Made by a program: the position numbers and the translations under genes
Source of the DNA: Sphingomonas sp. IC-56
Lineage (GTDB): Bacteria; Pseudomonadota; Alphaproteobacteria; Sphingomonadales; Sphingomonadaceae
DNA: 43,927 nucleotides
Assembly: GCF_021043375.1 (NCBI RefSeq)
Contig: NZ_JAJNDV010000008.1
Span: forward strand, 1 to 43,927
Direction: 5' to 3'
The notes under the pieces: generated by a model
Told to the model about the DNA's origin: nothing
What the model saw: only the letters and a program-made list of their open reading frames with translations
The model's database searches: none
Shown here: positions 1 through 8,579 of the stretch, one piece after another
Layout of the letters: each line of letters starts with the position of its first letter
Numbering within the stretch: the first letter of the stretch is position 1

Positions 1-51
1 GGGCTTGATGGCCTGGCTGGGGCTTTGGCCGTGACGGTTCTGCGTCTTCTT

Positions 52-105
52 GGCGCGCAGACGCGCGCACCCACCCCCCTGCCCCTCCCTGCATACAGGG
101 AGGGG
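52..105. repeat. Intergenic hairpin repeat at the window edge
   Basis: A perfect 10-base stem with a CATA loop lies at 82-105 (CCCCTCCCTG/CAGGGAGGGG). Next to it, 52-76 is an exact 25-base match, in reverse complement, to 5164-5188. Both copies sit beside a CCCTCCCT hairpin, so this is one unit of an interspersed intergenic repeat. It lies just after the stop of RNase R and could end or stabilise its transcript, but there is no T-run typical of an intrinsic terminator. Bases 1-51 hold no gene I can assign. Confidence 0.7.
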
Positions 106-118
106 TGAGAAGGAGGGA

Positions 119-2425
119 TTATCGCCGTTTGCCTTGGTGGCGGATGTTGCCCGGGCGGCCGCGGCGTTTGAGGACGCGGGGTGGGCCGGACTTGCCTCGG
201 CGAGCTTCGCTTGCCGGGCTGCCGGCTGAGCCTTTGCCGTCGGGGAGTTCGAAACGCAGCGCGCCGGAGACCGGGCTAGCCTCGGCCAGGCGCAGCTGGA
301 GCCGCTGGCCGAGCTTGAACGCCTCGCCCGAATGTTCGCCGATCAGCTGCTGGCTCGCTTCGTCGTATCTGAAATACTCCGAGCCGAGATCGCGCACTGG
401 CACGAGGCCGTCGCCGCCGATGCCTTCAATGGTCGCGAAGAAGCCGAAGCTCTGCACGCCGGTGATGCGCGCGTCCATGACCGAGCCGACATGCTCGGAA
501 AGATACGCCGCGACATAGCGGTCGACGGTTTCGCGTTCGGCCTCCATCGCGCGGCGTTCGAGCTGGCTGATGCTTTCGCCGATGCGGTCCATGCTGCCGG
601 CTTCTTCCGCCGTCAGCCCGCCCTGGCCCAGGCGATAGGCGTCGACCAGCGCGCGGTGGACGACGAGGTCGGCATAGCGGCGGATCGGCGAGGTGAAGTG
701 GGCGTAGCTGCCCAAGCCAAGGCCGAAGTGACCGGTGTTGTCGGGGCCGTAATAAGCCTGGGTCTGGGTGCGCAGGACCTGCTGCATGATCTCGTCGCGA
801 GCGTCCGACTCCCCTACGCGCTCAAGGATGCGGTTGAAGGTCGCCGGGCGGATCACCTGGCCGAGCGCGAACTCCAAGTCGAAGGTGGCGAGATAGTCCT
901 TGAGCGCGGTCAGCTTTTCGCGCGTGGGCGGTTCGTGGTCGCGGTACATGACCGGGGCCTTCTTGGCCTCCAGCGCCTTGGCCGCCGCGACGTTGGCGGC
1001 GATCATGTAATCCTCGATCAGCTTGTGCGCGTCGAGGCGCTCGCGCGGGGCGACCGACATGATGCGCCCCTTTTCGTCTAGGACGATGCGGCGCTCGGGG
1101 AGATCCAGGTCGAGCGGCTCGCGCTTCTGGCGGGCGCGGTAGAGCGCGTTCCAGCAATCCCAGAGCGGCGCAAGGATGTCGCGGAGCTGCGTTTCCTCAG
1201 GCGACGGGCTGTAGGGCGCGTCGGCGTCCACAGGCTCGGCAGCGTCTGCGGCGCCGTAGGGCAGCGGACGCTTGTCGATCAGCGCCTGGGCGTTCTCGTA
1301 CGGGATGTTGGCGGCGATGCGGACCAGCGCGCGGGTGAAGCGCCAGCTCTTGAGCGTGCCGTCCTTCGACACCTGAAGGTGGCAGGCCATGGCGGCGCGG
1401 TCGGCGCCCTGCTTGAGCGAGCAGACTTCGGCCGAGAGGATCTCGGGCAGCATCGGCACGACGCGGTCGGGGAAATAGACCGAGTTGCCGCGCTTGCGCG
1501 CCTCGCGGTCGATGGCGGAGCCGGGGCGGACATAGAAGGACACGTCGGCGATCGCGACGACGGCCTTCCAGCCGCCTTCGTTCTTGGGATCGTCGTCGGG
1601 GGTGGCCCAGACCGCGTCGTCATGGTCGCGCGCGTCGGCGGGGTCGATCGCGACAATCGGGAGATGGGTGAGGTCTTCGCGTTCGCCTAGCGGCTGCTTC
1701 GACACGCGCTCGGCCTCCGCCAGCAGCTCGTCGGAGAAGACGTTGGGGATGCCGTGCTTGTGGATCGCGATCAGCGAGAAGCTGCGCGGGGCGAAGGGAT
1801 CGCCCAGGATCTCGGCCACGTGCGCGAAGATGCGCGGCGGCTTGCCGGCCTTGTTGGCAAGGACGAGGTCGCCGGGCTCGGCGCCGTTGCGCTCGGAGAT
1901 GGGGTAGACAGTGCGCTCGCGCTTGTCGACGGGGTGGAGGTAGAGCCGGCCTTCCTCTTCGCGGACGACGCCGAGGACCTGTTCCTGGCCGCTGGCGAGC
2001 TTCTTCATCGGGTGGGCGATCAGGCCGCTGCCGGCTTCTTCGGTGCGTGCGAGGATACGGTCGCCGACCGCGAGGGCGGCGCGCTTGCCGCGCGGTTCGC
2101 GGACGCGCAGGCGGGGCACGGGAATACCCTCGGCCTCCCAGCGCTCGGGCACGGCCCAGACGGTGTCGCCGTCATTGTCGACGACGCGCAGCACGGTCAC
2201 CTTGGGCACGCCGCCCATCTTGTGAAAGGCGCGTCCGGGGCCGCCGTCGATCAGGCCTTCGTCGGCCATGTCCTTCAACAGCGCCTTCAATGCGATCTTG
2301 TCCTGCGCGGACAGGCCGAACGCCTTGGCGATCTCGCGCTTGCCCGCGGGCGTGTCGGAGGAGGTGATGAAATCGAGGATCTGCTGCCGGGTGGGCAGGC
2401 CTGCTCTTGTCTTGGTTCTTGCCAT
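119..2425 (-). CDS. rnr: Ribonuclease R
   Basis: A 3'-5' exoribonuclease of the RNB family that degrades structured RNA in the cytoplasm. The 768-residue protein has the full RNase R layout: an N-terminal winged-helix region (about 10-75), cold-shock-like RNA-binding segments (about 80-230), and the RNB catalytic domain opening with IDPADARDHDDAVW near 260-273, whose aspartates bind the catalytic metals. A C-terminal S1 domain (about 640-725) is followed by a lysine/arginine-rich tail ending NIRHQGKRR, as is usual for this enzyme. The start ATG has GAGGG just upstream. The gene is divergent from the PilZ gene and is not followed by another gene inside the window. It is not next to topA, with which rnr is often linked in alphaproteobacteria. 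Identity is clear from length and catalytic motif. Confidence 0.96.
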   Translation of the reverse strand: MARTKTRAGLPTRQQILDFITSSDTPAGKREIAKAFGLSAQDKIALKALLKDMADEGLIDGGPGRAFHKMGGVPKVTVLRVVDNDGDTVWAVPERWEAEGIPVPRLRVREPRGKRAALAVGDRILARTEEAGSGLIAHPMKKLASGQEQVLGVVREEEGRLYLHPVDKRERTVYPISERNGAEPGDLVLANKAGKPPRIFAHVAEILGDPFAPRSFSLIAIHKHGIPNVFSDELLAEAERVSKQPLGEREDLTHLPIVAIDPADARDHDDAVWATPDDDPKNEGGWKAVVAIADVSFYVRPGSAIDREARKRGNSVYFPDRVVPMLPEILSAEVCSLKQGADRAAMACHLQVSKDGTLKSWRFTRALVRIAANIPYENAQALIDKRPLPYGAADAAEPVDADAPYSPSPEETQLRDILAPLWDCWNALYRARQKREPLDLDLPERRIVLDEKGRIMSVAPRERLDAHKLIEDYMIAANVAAAKALEAKKAPVMYRDHEPPTREKLTALKDYLATFDLEFALGQVIRPATFNRILERVGESDARDEIMQQVLRTQTQAYYGPDNTGHFGLGLGSYAHFTSPIRRYADLVVHRALVDAYRLGQGGLTAEEAGSMDRIGESISQLERRAMEAERETVDRYVAAYLSEHVGSVMDARITGVQSFGFFATIEGIGGDGLVPVRDLGSEYFRYDEASQQLIGEHSGEAFKLGQRLQLRLAEASPVSGALRFELPDGKGSAGSPASEARRGKSGPPRVLKRRGRPGNIRHQGKRR

Positions 2426-2561
2426 TCAACCCTCACATAGGGACTCGCGTGCGATGTACCAACTTCCAAGCGGGCTTCGGTGTCCTGCGGCACGATTGGG
2501 TAAACGCCCGTTAAGCTCCTGTTGATGAACCTAGGTTATGGTGCGGCGCGAGGGAGCACGC

Positions 2562-2894
2562 ATGGCGACGAGGTTTTCGCAGTATCGCGCGGTTGCGCCC
2601 GCGCTGGTGGAACAGCGCGGCGAGCCGCGGCACCGCATTCTGGTGACGCCTGCAACCGTGCGCGCCCATGGCGAGGAGCCCGATGAGGCGATGCTGCGCG
2701 ACCTGTCGGTCTATGGATGCCGCATCACCTGTTCGGCCGGGTATCCCGAGGGCGAGCGGCTGTGGCTGCGCTTCAGCGGAAGCATGCCGATCGCGGCGAC
2801 CGTGGTGTGGAACGATGGCGAGCAGGTCGGCTGCCGCTTCGACGCGCCGATCGAGCGCAGCCTGATGCGCGCGCTGACCTTAGTGCTCTGCTGA
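2562..2894 (+). CDS. PilZ domain protein
   Basis: A small cytoplasmic protein of about 110 residues that is essentially one PilZ domain, the family that binds cyclic di-GMP. The RxxxR-type motif is seen in RGEPRHR and the second motif in DLSVYGCRI, followed by the beta-barrel pattern ending in VVWNDGEQVGCRF. An upstream in-frame ATG exists at 2538, but the ATG at 2562 has GAGGGAG at the right distance and is preferred. The gene is divergent from rnr and its stop is four bases from the stop of the convergent oxygenase-like gene. Single-domain PilZ proteins act as c-di-GMP effectors for motility, polysaccharide or pilus functions; the target here is unknown. The Tad pilus genes lie about 28 kb away and no link is shown. 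Confidence 0.85.
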   Translation: MATRFSQYRAVAPALVEQRGEPRHRILVTPATVRAHGEEPDEAMLRDLSVYGCRITCSAGYPEGERLWLRFSGSMPIAATVVWNDGEQVGCRFDAPIERSLMRALTLVLC

Positions 2895-2898
2895 GAGC

Positions 2899-3498
2899 TC
2901 ACCAGCGGTAATTGAAGCTGACGCTGATCCGCTTGGCGCTGCCCGAGCCGGGCGGGACTTCGTGGCGCATCCAGCTTTCCCAGAGCAGCACGGTGCCGGG
3001 TTCGGGTGCGATCTCGACAAAGGTCTGAAGCTGCTCGGGCGCGTCTTCGCGGCGGGTAGGCGCGGCCATCATCATCGCCAGACGCGGGTCCTCAAGCTTC
3101 AGCCCGCGCGAGCCTGGGGGCAGCGCCAGGTACAGCGTGCCCGAGACCACGCTGTGCGGGTGGAGATGCGCGCCGTGCCCGCCCTTCCCGTCCAGCACGT
3201 TGACCCACAGGCTGTCGAGCTTGAGCTTCTTGCCCGCCAGTTCGAAATGGCAGGCCTGCGCGAAGCGGGCGACGTGGCGGTCGAGCAGGCGCTTCAAGTC
3301 CGCGAAGGCCGGATCGCGGATCGGCAAGTCGTTCAAGGAGGCGTAGGAGGTGTAGCCGCGATAGCCATGCGCCTTGCACCAGCGGCGCCCGGCCAGGTCC
3401 TCTTGCGCCAATTGCAGGCAGGACGCCTCCAGCTCCTTCAGGAGGTCGGCGTCACCGAGCGGCTCCTGATAGAGCAGAGAGGCGAACAGCGTGCGCAT
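2899..3498 (-). CDS. Putative 2-oxoglutarate/Fe(II)-dependent oxygenase (TIGR02466-like)
   Basis: The 199-residue product resembles the TIGR02466 group of putative 2OG-Fe(II) oxygenases. Visible motifs are HLHPHSVVSGTLYL in the middle and GTVLLWESWMRHEVPP...KRISVSFNYRW at the C-terminus, giving the histidine and arginine expected to hold iron and 2-oxoglutarate in the double-stranded beta-helix fold. The true start is the ATG at 3498; an open frame extends further upstream but runs inside proS. The gene begins five bases after the proS stop, so it is very likely co-transcribed and translationally coupled with proS. The substrate is unknown; relatives hydroxylate small molecules or proteins. 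Family membership is fairly sure, function is not. Confidence 0.8.
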   Translation of the reverse strand: MRTLFASLLYQEPLGDADLLKELEASCLQLAQEDLAGRRWCKAHGYRGYTSYASLNDLPIRDPAFADLKRLLDRHVARFAQACHFELAGKKLKLDSLWVNVLDGKGGHGAHLHPHSVVSGTLYLALPPGSRGLKLEDPRLAMMMAAPTRREDAPEQLQTFVEIAPEPGTVLLWESWMRHEVPPGSGSAKRISVSFNYRW

Positions 3499-3503
3499 GG
3501 GGA

Positions 3504-5036
3504 TCAGTAGGCTCGCGCGACCAGGATGCGCTCGACGGCGGGCTGGCCGGTGAAGACGCACGCGCCCTCCGCCGGGGCCGCATTGCCGGGCACGTTGCGC
3601 ATGGTGAGCTTGAGCTTCTTCAGACGTTCCACCACCTGGTCGAGATCGGCGCCGGTCGGCTTGGACCAGTTGACCTCGACCCAACCGGGATAGCGGATCT
3701 TGTCATCGAACGCGGCAGCGAGCCCGTCGAAATCGGTGACGTCGCGGCGGATGTTCGCGTCGAGGCGCCCGCGGGCCTGTTCGTGCAGCGCAGCCTGGAT
3801 GCTTTCCAGCGTCTGCGCAGCGCCATCGACGAAATCGGCGCGGGCGATCACGGCGCTGTCGAGCTTGCCGTCCTCGCGGTACAGGCGATCACGGCGGACC
3901 ACCGAGACATTGCCGCCGGCGACGTCGCGGCCGCCCACTTCGACGATGATCGGCGCGCCCTTCTTGACCCAGCCCCAGCGCTTGGTCGCGGCCTTGGCGG
4001 GCTTGAGGTCGAGCAGCGCGCGAACCGGCTCGCCGAGCGCCGAGAGTTTGGCGAGATCGGCCTGGAGCGCCTTGCAATAGTCGACGATCGCCTGATCCTC
4101 GGGCACGTCGCGCAGCATCGGCACGATCACGATCTGCCAGGGGGCGACGCGCGGCGGCACGCGCAGGCCGTCATCATCGCCATGGACCATGATGAGGCCA
4201 CCAATCATGCGGGTCGACACGCCCCAGCTGGTGGTCTGGGCGAGTTCCTGCTGCCCCTCGGCATTCTGGAACTTGATGTTCTGCGCGCTGGAGAAGGTGG
4301 TGCCGAGGAAGTGGCTGGTGCCCGCCTGAAGCGCCTTGCCGTCCTGCATCATCGCTTCGATCGAATAGGTCGCGACGGCGCCGGGGAAGCGCTCATTCTC
4401 CGGCTTTTCGCCCGCGACCACGGGCATCGCCAGGCAATCCTCGGCAAAGCTGCGATAGACCTCAAGCATCTTCATGGTCTCTTCGCGCGCTTCCTCCACC
4501 GTGGCGTGGGCGGTGTGCCCTTCCTGCCAAAGGAATTCGGCGGTGCGCAGGAACATGCGGGTGCGCATTTCCCAGCGCACGACGTTCGCCCATTGGTTGA
4601 TGAGGACGGGCAAGTCGCGCCAGCTCTGCACCCAGCGGCTGAAGGCGGCGCCGATCACGGTTTCGGAGGTGGGGCGCACGACCAGCGGCTCTTCGAGCTT
4701 CGCCTCGGGATCGGGAACGAGCTTGCCGTCCTTCTGCACCAGACGGTGATGGGTGACGACCGCCATTTCCTTGGCAAAGCCGTCGACATGCTCGGCCTCC
4801 TTTTCGAAATAGGAGAGCGGGATGAAGAGCGGGAAATAGCAATTCTCGTGGCCCGTCGCCTTGATACGATCGTCGAGCAGGCGCTGGATGCGCTCCCAGA
4901 TGCCATAGCCCCATGGCCGGATGACCATGCAGCCGCGAACGCCGCTATCCTCGGCCATGTCGGCTTCGGTGATGACGGTCTGGTACCAGGCTGCGAAATC
5001 GGCTTCGCGGGTGACGTTGAGGGCGCGCTTGATCAT
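3504..5036 (-). CDS. proS: Prolyl-tRNA synthetase, archaeal/eukaryote-like form
   Basis: Charges tRNA-Pro with proline. The 510-residue protein is the shorter form without the internal editing domain found in the E. coli enzyme. The N-terminus has the block GCMVIRPWGYGIWERIQ and motif 2 appears as RTAEFLWQEGHTAH. The C-terminal part has the anticodon-binding domain and an extra terminal domain ending exactly in tyrosine (RILVARAY). A C-terminal tyrosine reaching the active site is a known trait of the archaeal/eukaryote-like enzymes such as that of Thermus. The start ATG at 5036 begins MIKRALNVTREADFAAWY. The oxygenase-like gene follows after five bases. Identity is very sure; the assignment to this subtype rests on motif resemblance. 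Confidence 0.95.
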   Translation of the reverse strand: MIKRALNVTREADFAAWYQTVITEADMAEDSGVRGCMVIRPWGYGIWERIQRLLDDRIKATGHENCYFPLFIPLSYFEKEAEHVDGFAKEMAVVTHHRLVQKDGKLVPDPEAKLEEPLVVRPTSETVIGAAFSRWVQSWRDLPVLINQWANVVRWEMRTRMFLRTAEFLWQEGHTAHATVEEAREETMKMLEVYRSFAEDCLAMPVVAGEKPENERFPGAVATYSIEAMMQDGKALQAGTSHFLGTTFSSAQNIKFQNAEGQQELAQTTSWGVSTRMIGGLIMVHGDDDGLRVPPRVAPWQIVIVPMLRDVPEDQAIVDYCKALQADLAKLSALGEPVRALLDLKPAKAATKRWGWVKKGAPIIVEVGGRDVAGGNVSVVRRDRLYREDGKLDSAVIARADFVDGAAQTLESIQAALHEQARGRLDANIRRDVTDFDGLAAAFDDKIRYPGWVEVNWSKPTGADLDQVVERLKKLKLTMRNVPGNAAPAEGACVFTGQPAVERILVARAY

Positions 5037-5137
5037 GGCGTGCCTCTAGCGCGGCGGGTGGTCGGAGCAAAGGGTGCACGGTTCATGCGGGTTGAGGGGG
5101 AGGCGCGGGAGGCTTAGGGCCCTCGCAAAGCAGTGCT

Positions 5138-5277
5138 CCCCTCCCTGCAGGGGAGGGGCTTGAGGGTGGGTGCGCGCGTCTGCGCGCCTAAAGATTCCTT
5201 CAAGCGTTTCGTTGAAGGCGGCAGTCGGGGCATCGAGCCCCGCCTGTCGCTGAACCCACCCCTTGATCCCCTCCCTT
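5138..5277. repeat. Two interspersed intergenic repeat blocks
   Basis: The first block (5138-5188) pairs a CCCCTCCCT hairpin with a 25-base sequence found in reverse complement at 52-76. The second block (5227-5277) joins the hairpin GGGGCATCGAGCCCC to a 24-base stretch (5254-5277); both parts recur exactly in the same order at 12044-12058 and 12071-12094. The repeated linkage of hairpin and CCCTCCCT tract points to mobile or copied intergenic elements and not to chance G+C richness. Confidence 0.75.
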
Positions 5278-5315
5278 CCCGGGAGGGGAATGAACAGGCA
5301 GGAAGTTGCCGCCGA

Positions 5316-5331
5316 CCATGCAATCTGACCG
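5316..5331 (+). repeat. 16-base direct repeat, upstream copy
   Basis: CCATGCAATCTGACCG occurs here and again at 5518-5533, where its ATG is the start codon of the EamA gene. This upstream copy is preceded by GGAAG at a usable ribosome-binding distance, while the copy at the gene is not. The 202-base interval between copies contains the palindromic element at 5344-5474. Confidence 0.85.
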
Positions 5332-5343
5332 ACCGCCACACAG

Positions 5344-5474
5344 ATCCTCCCCCGGAGGGGGAGGGGGACCACGCGAAGCGTGGTGGAGGGGTATTCTCCG
5401 CGAGCGGCCCAGCTCGTGGATAGCTACCCCTCCGTCAGCCCTGCGGGCTGCCACCTCCCCCTCCGGGGGAGGAT
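5344..5474. repeat. Palindromic intergenic element, copy 1
   Basis: A 131-base element bounded by perfect 21-base inverted repeats (5344-5364 and 5454-5474, core CCTCCCCCGGAGGGGGAGG). Inside is a nested inverted layout: GGTGGAGGGGTA near the left and TACCCCTCCGTCA near the right, plus short hairpins. A second copy with the same ends and inner order lies at 38428-38555. The element has no coding capacity and should fold into a long stem in DNA or RNA. Confidence 0.88.
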
Positions 5475-5519
5475 TTATCGCTACGCTGGATGTTCAAGCG
5501 GTCTTGAGTCCCCTGCCCC

Positions 5520-6425
5520 ATGCAATCTGACCGCATCTTTACCGGGCTGGGGCTGCGGCTGTTCGCGATCCTGTGCATGTCGACCATGTCGGCGCTGATC
5601 AAGCTGGCCGAGACGCGCGGCGCGACGTTGGTCGAGACGATGTTCCATCGCCAGTTGTGGGCGGTGCCGCTGGTGTCGGCGTGGATCGCGATGGGGCCGG
5701 GACTGGGATCGGTGCGGACCAAGCGGTTCAAGGCGCATCTGTCGCGCACCGCGGTGGGGCTGACCGGCATGGTCTTCACCTTTGGCGCGGTGCTGCTGCT
5801 GCCGCTGGCGGAGGCGACCACCTTTCAGTTCACCGTGCCGATCTTCGCCACGCTGCTGGGCGCGCTGGTGCTCAAGGAGGCGACCGGCTGGCATCGCTGG
5901 GGCGCGGTGATCGTCGGGTTCCTCGGCGTGCTAGTGGTGGCGCAGCCAGGGAGCACGCATATCTCGCTGTTCGGGGCGGCGGTGGGGCTGCTCGCCGGGC
6001 TGTTCGTCGCGATCGTCGCGATCCTGTTGCGCCAGATCGGCAGGACCGAAAGCGCCGGCACGACGGTGTTCTGGTTCTCGGTGCTGTCACTGCCGCCGCT
6101 TGGGATCGCCTATGCCTTTCAGTTGCAGGCGCATGACCTGGGCACCTGGGCGATCCTGATCGGCATCGGGCTGGTCGGGGGCGTGGGGCAGCTGGCGCTC
6201 ACCGGATCCCTGCGCTTCGCGCCGGTCTCGGTGGTGGTGCCGATGGACTATTCGAGCCTAGTGTGGGGCACGCTCTATGGCTGGCTGCTCTTCGCGGCCT
6301 GGCCGACGCCCTATACCTGGCTTGGGGCGCCGGTGATCATCGCGAGCGGGCTGTACATTGTCTGGCGTGAGCGGGTGCGCAAGGTGGAGCAGACAGTGGC
6401 GGCGAACGACGCGCCGGCCAGCTGA
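5520..6425 (+). CDS. EamA/DMT-family inner membrane transporter
   Basis: A 301-residue, very hydrophobic protein with about ten predicted membrane segments arranged as two EamA repeats, the layout of drug/metabolite exporters. Conserved features are the opening segment FAILCMSTMSALIKLAE, the segment TFQFTVPIFATLLGALVLKE that closes the first repeat, and PMDYSSLVWGTLYGWLLF in the second. The substrate cannot be predicted. The start ATG has no good Shine-Dalgarno sequence and lies inside a 16-base sequence duplicated 202 bases upstream, with a palindromic repeat element in between, so the native leader may have been disrupted. The stop codon abuts the stop of the convergent CcdC-like gene. Confidence 0.88.
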   Translation: MQSDRIFTGLGLRLFAILCMSTMSALIKLAETRGATLVETMFHRQLWAVPLVSAWIAMGPGLGSVRTKRFKAHLSRTAVGLTGMVFTFGAVLLLPLAEATTFQFTVPIFATLLGALVLKEATGWHRWGAVIVGFLGVLVVAQPGSTHISLFGAAVGLLAGLFVAIVAILLRQIGRTESAGTTVFWFSVLSLPPLGIAYAFQLQAHDLGTWAILIGIGLVGGVGQLALTGSLRFAPVSVVVPMDYSSLVWGTLYGWLLFAAWPTPYTWLGAPVIIASGLYIVWRERVRKVEQTVAANDAPAS

Positions 6426-6947
6426 TCAGGCGCGCGCCGCCCGCGCGCTCTCCAGCATACGCCGGGCGCGCAGGTACATTTCCAGCCGGGTGGCGGCGAC
6501 CAGGCCGAGCGCGAGTGCGACCAGGATGTCGGTCAGCGTCATGGCGTTGAGGTGGAGGAACGTGTCCCCTGCCCCGCTTGCCAGCGCCGAACGGGCGGCG
6601 AAGCGCACCGCGATCAGGCCGACGATGAACAGCAACGCCGCGGGCGAGGACCGCTGGTTGAGCATGTGCGTCTCGGGATCGATCTGGATGCGCATGAAGC
6701 GGCCGCGCTGCCAGCCAAGCGCGGCGCCGATGACGAGCGCGACCAGGCTGAGCGCCCAGCCGAGCGGCGATGGCGGGGCGGCGATGAACATGGAGGCAGT
6801 GGCGAGCGCGAGGATCGCGGGGACGATCCACAGCCGCTCGATCCTGAGCGGGCGGACCTTGTTCATCCGCCAGATGCGGATGCCGAGCACGAGCGCGATG
6901 ATCGTGCCGCTGATCGCGTAGCTGATCCACGAATTCTGATACTGCAT
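6426..6947 (-). CDS. CcdC-like (DUF1453) integral membrane protein
   Basis: A 173-residue protein with about five membrane segments. The charged loop LGWQRGRFMRIQIDPETHML and the overall pattern match the CcdC/DUF1453 family. CcdC was named from cytochrome c biogenesis gene clusters in Bacillus, but a role in that process is not established for proteins such as this one, and no cytochrome c genes are nearby. The gene lies 60 bases after gcvPB on the same strand. The spacer is a strong hairpin whose 3' arm contains the only Shine-Dalgarno-like run (GGGGGGAA), ending right at the ATG. Translation may therefore be low or conditional. Confidence 0.75.
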   Translation of the reverse strand: MQYQNSWISYAISGTIIALVLGIRIWRMNKVRPLRIERLWIVPAILALATASMFIAAPPSPLGWALSLVALVIGAALGWQRGRFMRIQIDPETHMLNQRSSPAALLFIVGLIAVRFAARSALASGAGDTFLHLNAMTLTDILVALALGLVAATRLEMYLRARRMLESARAARA

Positions 6948-6977
6948 GCCGTTCCCCCCGGAGCCGAGGGGAACGGC
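6948..6977 (-). terminator. Hairpin after the gcv operon, overlapping the ccdC-like ribosome site
   Basis: Perfect 10-base stem GCCGTTCCCC/GGGGAACGGC with a 10-base loop, immediately 5' of the ATG at 6947. It can act as the end signal of the gcv transcript or hide the G-rich ribosome-binding sequence of the next gene. No T-run follows, so intrinsic termination is uncertain. Confidence 0.6.
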
Positions 6978-7007
6978 ATAGCAGCGTGGTTCAGCGAAGC
7001 GCCACGC

Positions 7008-8579
7008 TTATTCGGCGGCTTGCGCCTTGGGCGTGTCCTTGTAGGCCAGGATCGGCTTGCGCGCGGCCAGCGTCTCGTCGAGGCGGCGGCGGGGCGCGAA
7101 GTGCGGCGCGGACTTGAGCGCGGGCTCGCCATTCTTGGCGCGCGCCGCGACCGAGCAGAAGGCGCCGATGAACTGGTCGAGCGTCGCCTTGCTCTCGGTT
7201 TCGGTCGGTTCCACCAGCATCGCGCCGTGGACGACCAGCGGGAAATACACCGTCATCGGGTGATAGCCCTCGTCGATCAGCCCCTTGGCGATGTCGAGCG
7301 TCGAGAAGCCTTCGGCCAGGCCCTTATCGCTGAAGATCGCTTCGTGCATGCACGGGCCCGACTTGGCGAAGGGCGCGTCGAGCACGTCCTCCATCGCGCG
7401 GAGCACATAGTTGGCGTTGAGCACCGAATCCTCGGCGACCTGGCGCAGGCCATCGGCGCCGTGGCTGAGGATGTAGGTGAGCGCCCGCGTGAACATGCCC
7501 ATCTGGCCGTGGAAGGCGACCATGCGGCCGAAGCTGCCGGCGTGATGCTCGCCCGCGGTCTCTTCCTCGACCAGCACGAACTGGTCGCCCTGCTTCTCGA
7601 CGAAGGGCAGCGGCGCATAGGGGGTGAGTGCTTCGGAAAACACCACCGGGCCCGAGCCGGGACCGCCGCCGCCATGGGGGGTGGAGAAGGTCTTGTGCAG
7701 GTTGATGTGCATCGCGTCGACGCCGAGGTCGCCCGGGCGGACCCGGCCGACGATGGCGTTGAAGTTCGCGCCGTCGCAATAGACGTATCCGCCCGCGGCG
7801 TGGACCGCGTCGGAGATCGCCTTCAAGTCAGGTTCGAACAGGCCGCAGGTGTTCGGGTTGGTGATCATCACGCCGGCGATGTCGGGGCCCAGGCGTGCCT
7901 TGAGCGCATCCAGGTTTACGCGGCCTTCGGCGGTGGCGGGGATGTCCTCGACCGTGAAGCCGGCGAAGGCGGCGGTGGCGGGGTTGGTGCCGTGGGCGCT
8001 TTCGGGAACCAGGATGACCTTGCGCGCCTGCTGGCCCTTGGCATCGAGCGCGGCGCGGATCGCGAGGATGCCGCACAGCTCGCCATGGGCGCCGGCCTTG
8101 GGGCTCATCGCCACCGAGTGCATGCCGGTGAGCGTCACCAGCCAATGCGCGAGCTGGTGGATCACTTCGAACGCGCCCTGCACCGTGTCGACAGGCTGAA
8201 GCGGGTGGACGTCGGCGAAGCCGGGCAGCCGGGCCATGCGCTCGTTGAGGCGCGGGTTGTGCTTCATCGTGCACGAGCCGAGCGGGAACAGGCCGAGATC
8301 GATGGCGTAGTTTTGGCGGCTGAGGCGGGTGTAGTGACGAACGGTCTCGGGCTCGGACAGGCCGGGCAGGTTGATCGGCGCGGTACGGGCGAGCTTGCCG
8401 AGGCGCGACGTGGCAGCGGGCACTTCAGCAAAGTCGACGCCGGTGGTCTCGTTCGAGCCGATCTCGAAGATCAGCGCTTCATCGAGCATCAGCGCGCGGT
8501 TGCCGGTGAAGGTTTCGCCGGCGCTCTCGCCCTTTTCGGGCGTGGTCGGACGCCAGCCGGACTGGTTGATCGTGCTCAT
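7008..8579 (-). CDS. gcvPB: Glycine dehydrogenase (P protein) subunit 2
   Basis: The C-terminal half of the split glycine decarboxylase, which binds pyridoxal phosphate and releases CO2 from glycine while loading the aminomethyl group on GcvH. The 523-residue protein contains the PLP lysine in [16 protein letters not shown] (Lys296) and the block [21 protein letters not shown] sequence [17 protein letters not shown] near 97-113. Its start ATG overlaps the stop of gcvPA (ATGA), so the two subunits are translationally coupled, as expected for an alpha2-beta2 enzyme. It is the last gene of the gcv operon before a hairpin. Confidence 0.96.
   Translation of the reverse strand: MSTINQSGWRPTTPEKGESAGETFTGNRALMLDEALIFEIGSNETTGVDFAEVPAATSRLGKLARTAPINLPGLSEPETVRHYTRLSRQNYAIDLGLFPLGSCTMKHNPRLNERMARLPGFADVHPLQPVDTVQGAFEVIHQLAHWLVTLTGMHSVAMSPKAGAHGELCGILAIRAALDAKGQQARKVILVPESAHGTNPATAAFAGFTVEDIPATAEGRVNLDALKARLGPDIAGVMITNPNTCGLFEPDLKAISDAVHAAGGYVYCDGANFNAIVGRVRPGDLGVDAMHINLHKTFSTPHGGGGPGSGPVVFSEALTPYAPLPFVEKQGDQFVLVEEETAGEHHAGSFGRMVAFHGQMGMFTRALTYILSHGADGLRQVAEDSVLNANYVLRAMEDVLDAPFAKSGPCMHEAIFSDKGLAEGFSTLDIAKGLIDEGYHPMTVYFPLVVHGAMLVEPTETESKATLDQFIGAFCSVAARAKNGEPALKSAPHFAPRRRLDETLAARKPILAYKDTPKAQAAE

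Larger units (their letters stand above)
5037..5519. other. Repeat-rich intergenic region without a gene
   Basis: About 480 bases between the divergent starts of proS and the EamA gene. I see no plausible gene; the open frames are proline/glycine/arginine-rich by-products of repeats. In order it holds a CCCCTCCCT hairpin at 5138-5158, the 25-base repeat 5164-5188 shared with 52-76, a GGGGC-ATCGA-GCCCC hairpin (5227-5241) with a 24-base block at 5254-5277 shared with 12071-12094, a CTCCCTTCCCGGGAGGGG hairpin, the 131-base palindromic element at 5344-5474, and one copy of a 16-base direct repeat whose second copy covers the EamA start codon. Confidence 0.8.

Noticed and set aside
5306..5530. 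Small coding frame across the palindromic element
   Set aside because: Its sequence is dictated by the palindrome (Pro/Gly/Arg-rich) and is not conserved in the second copy of the element.
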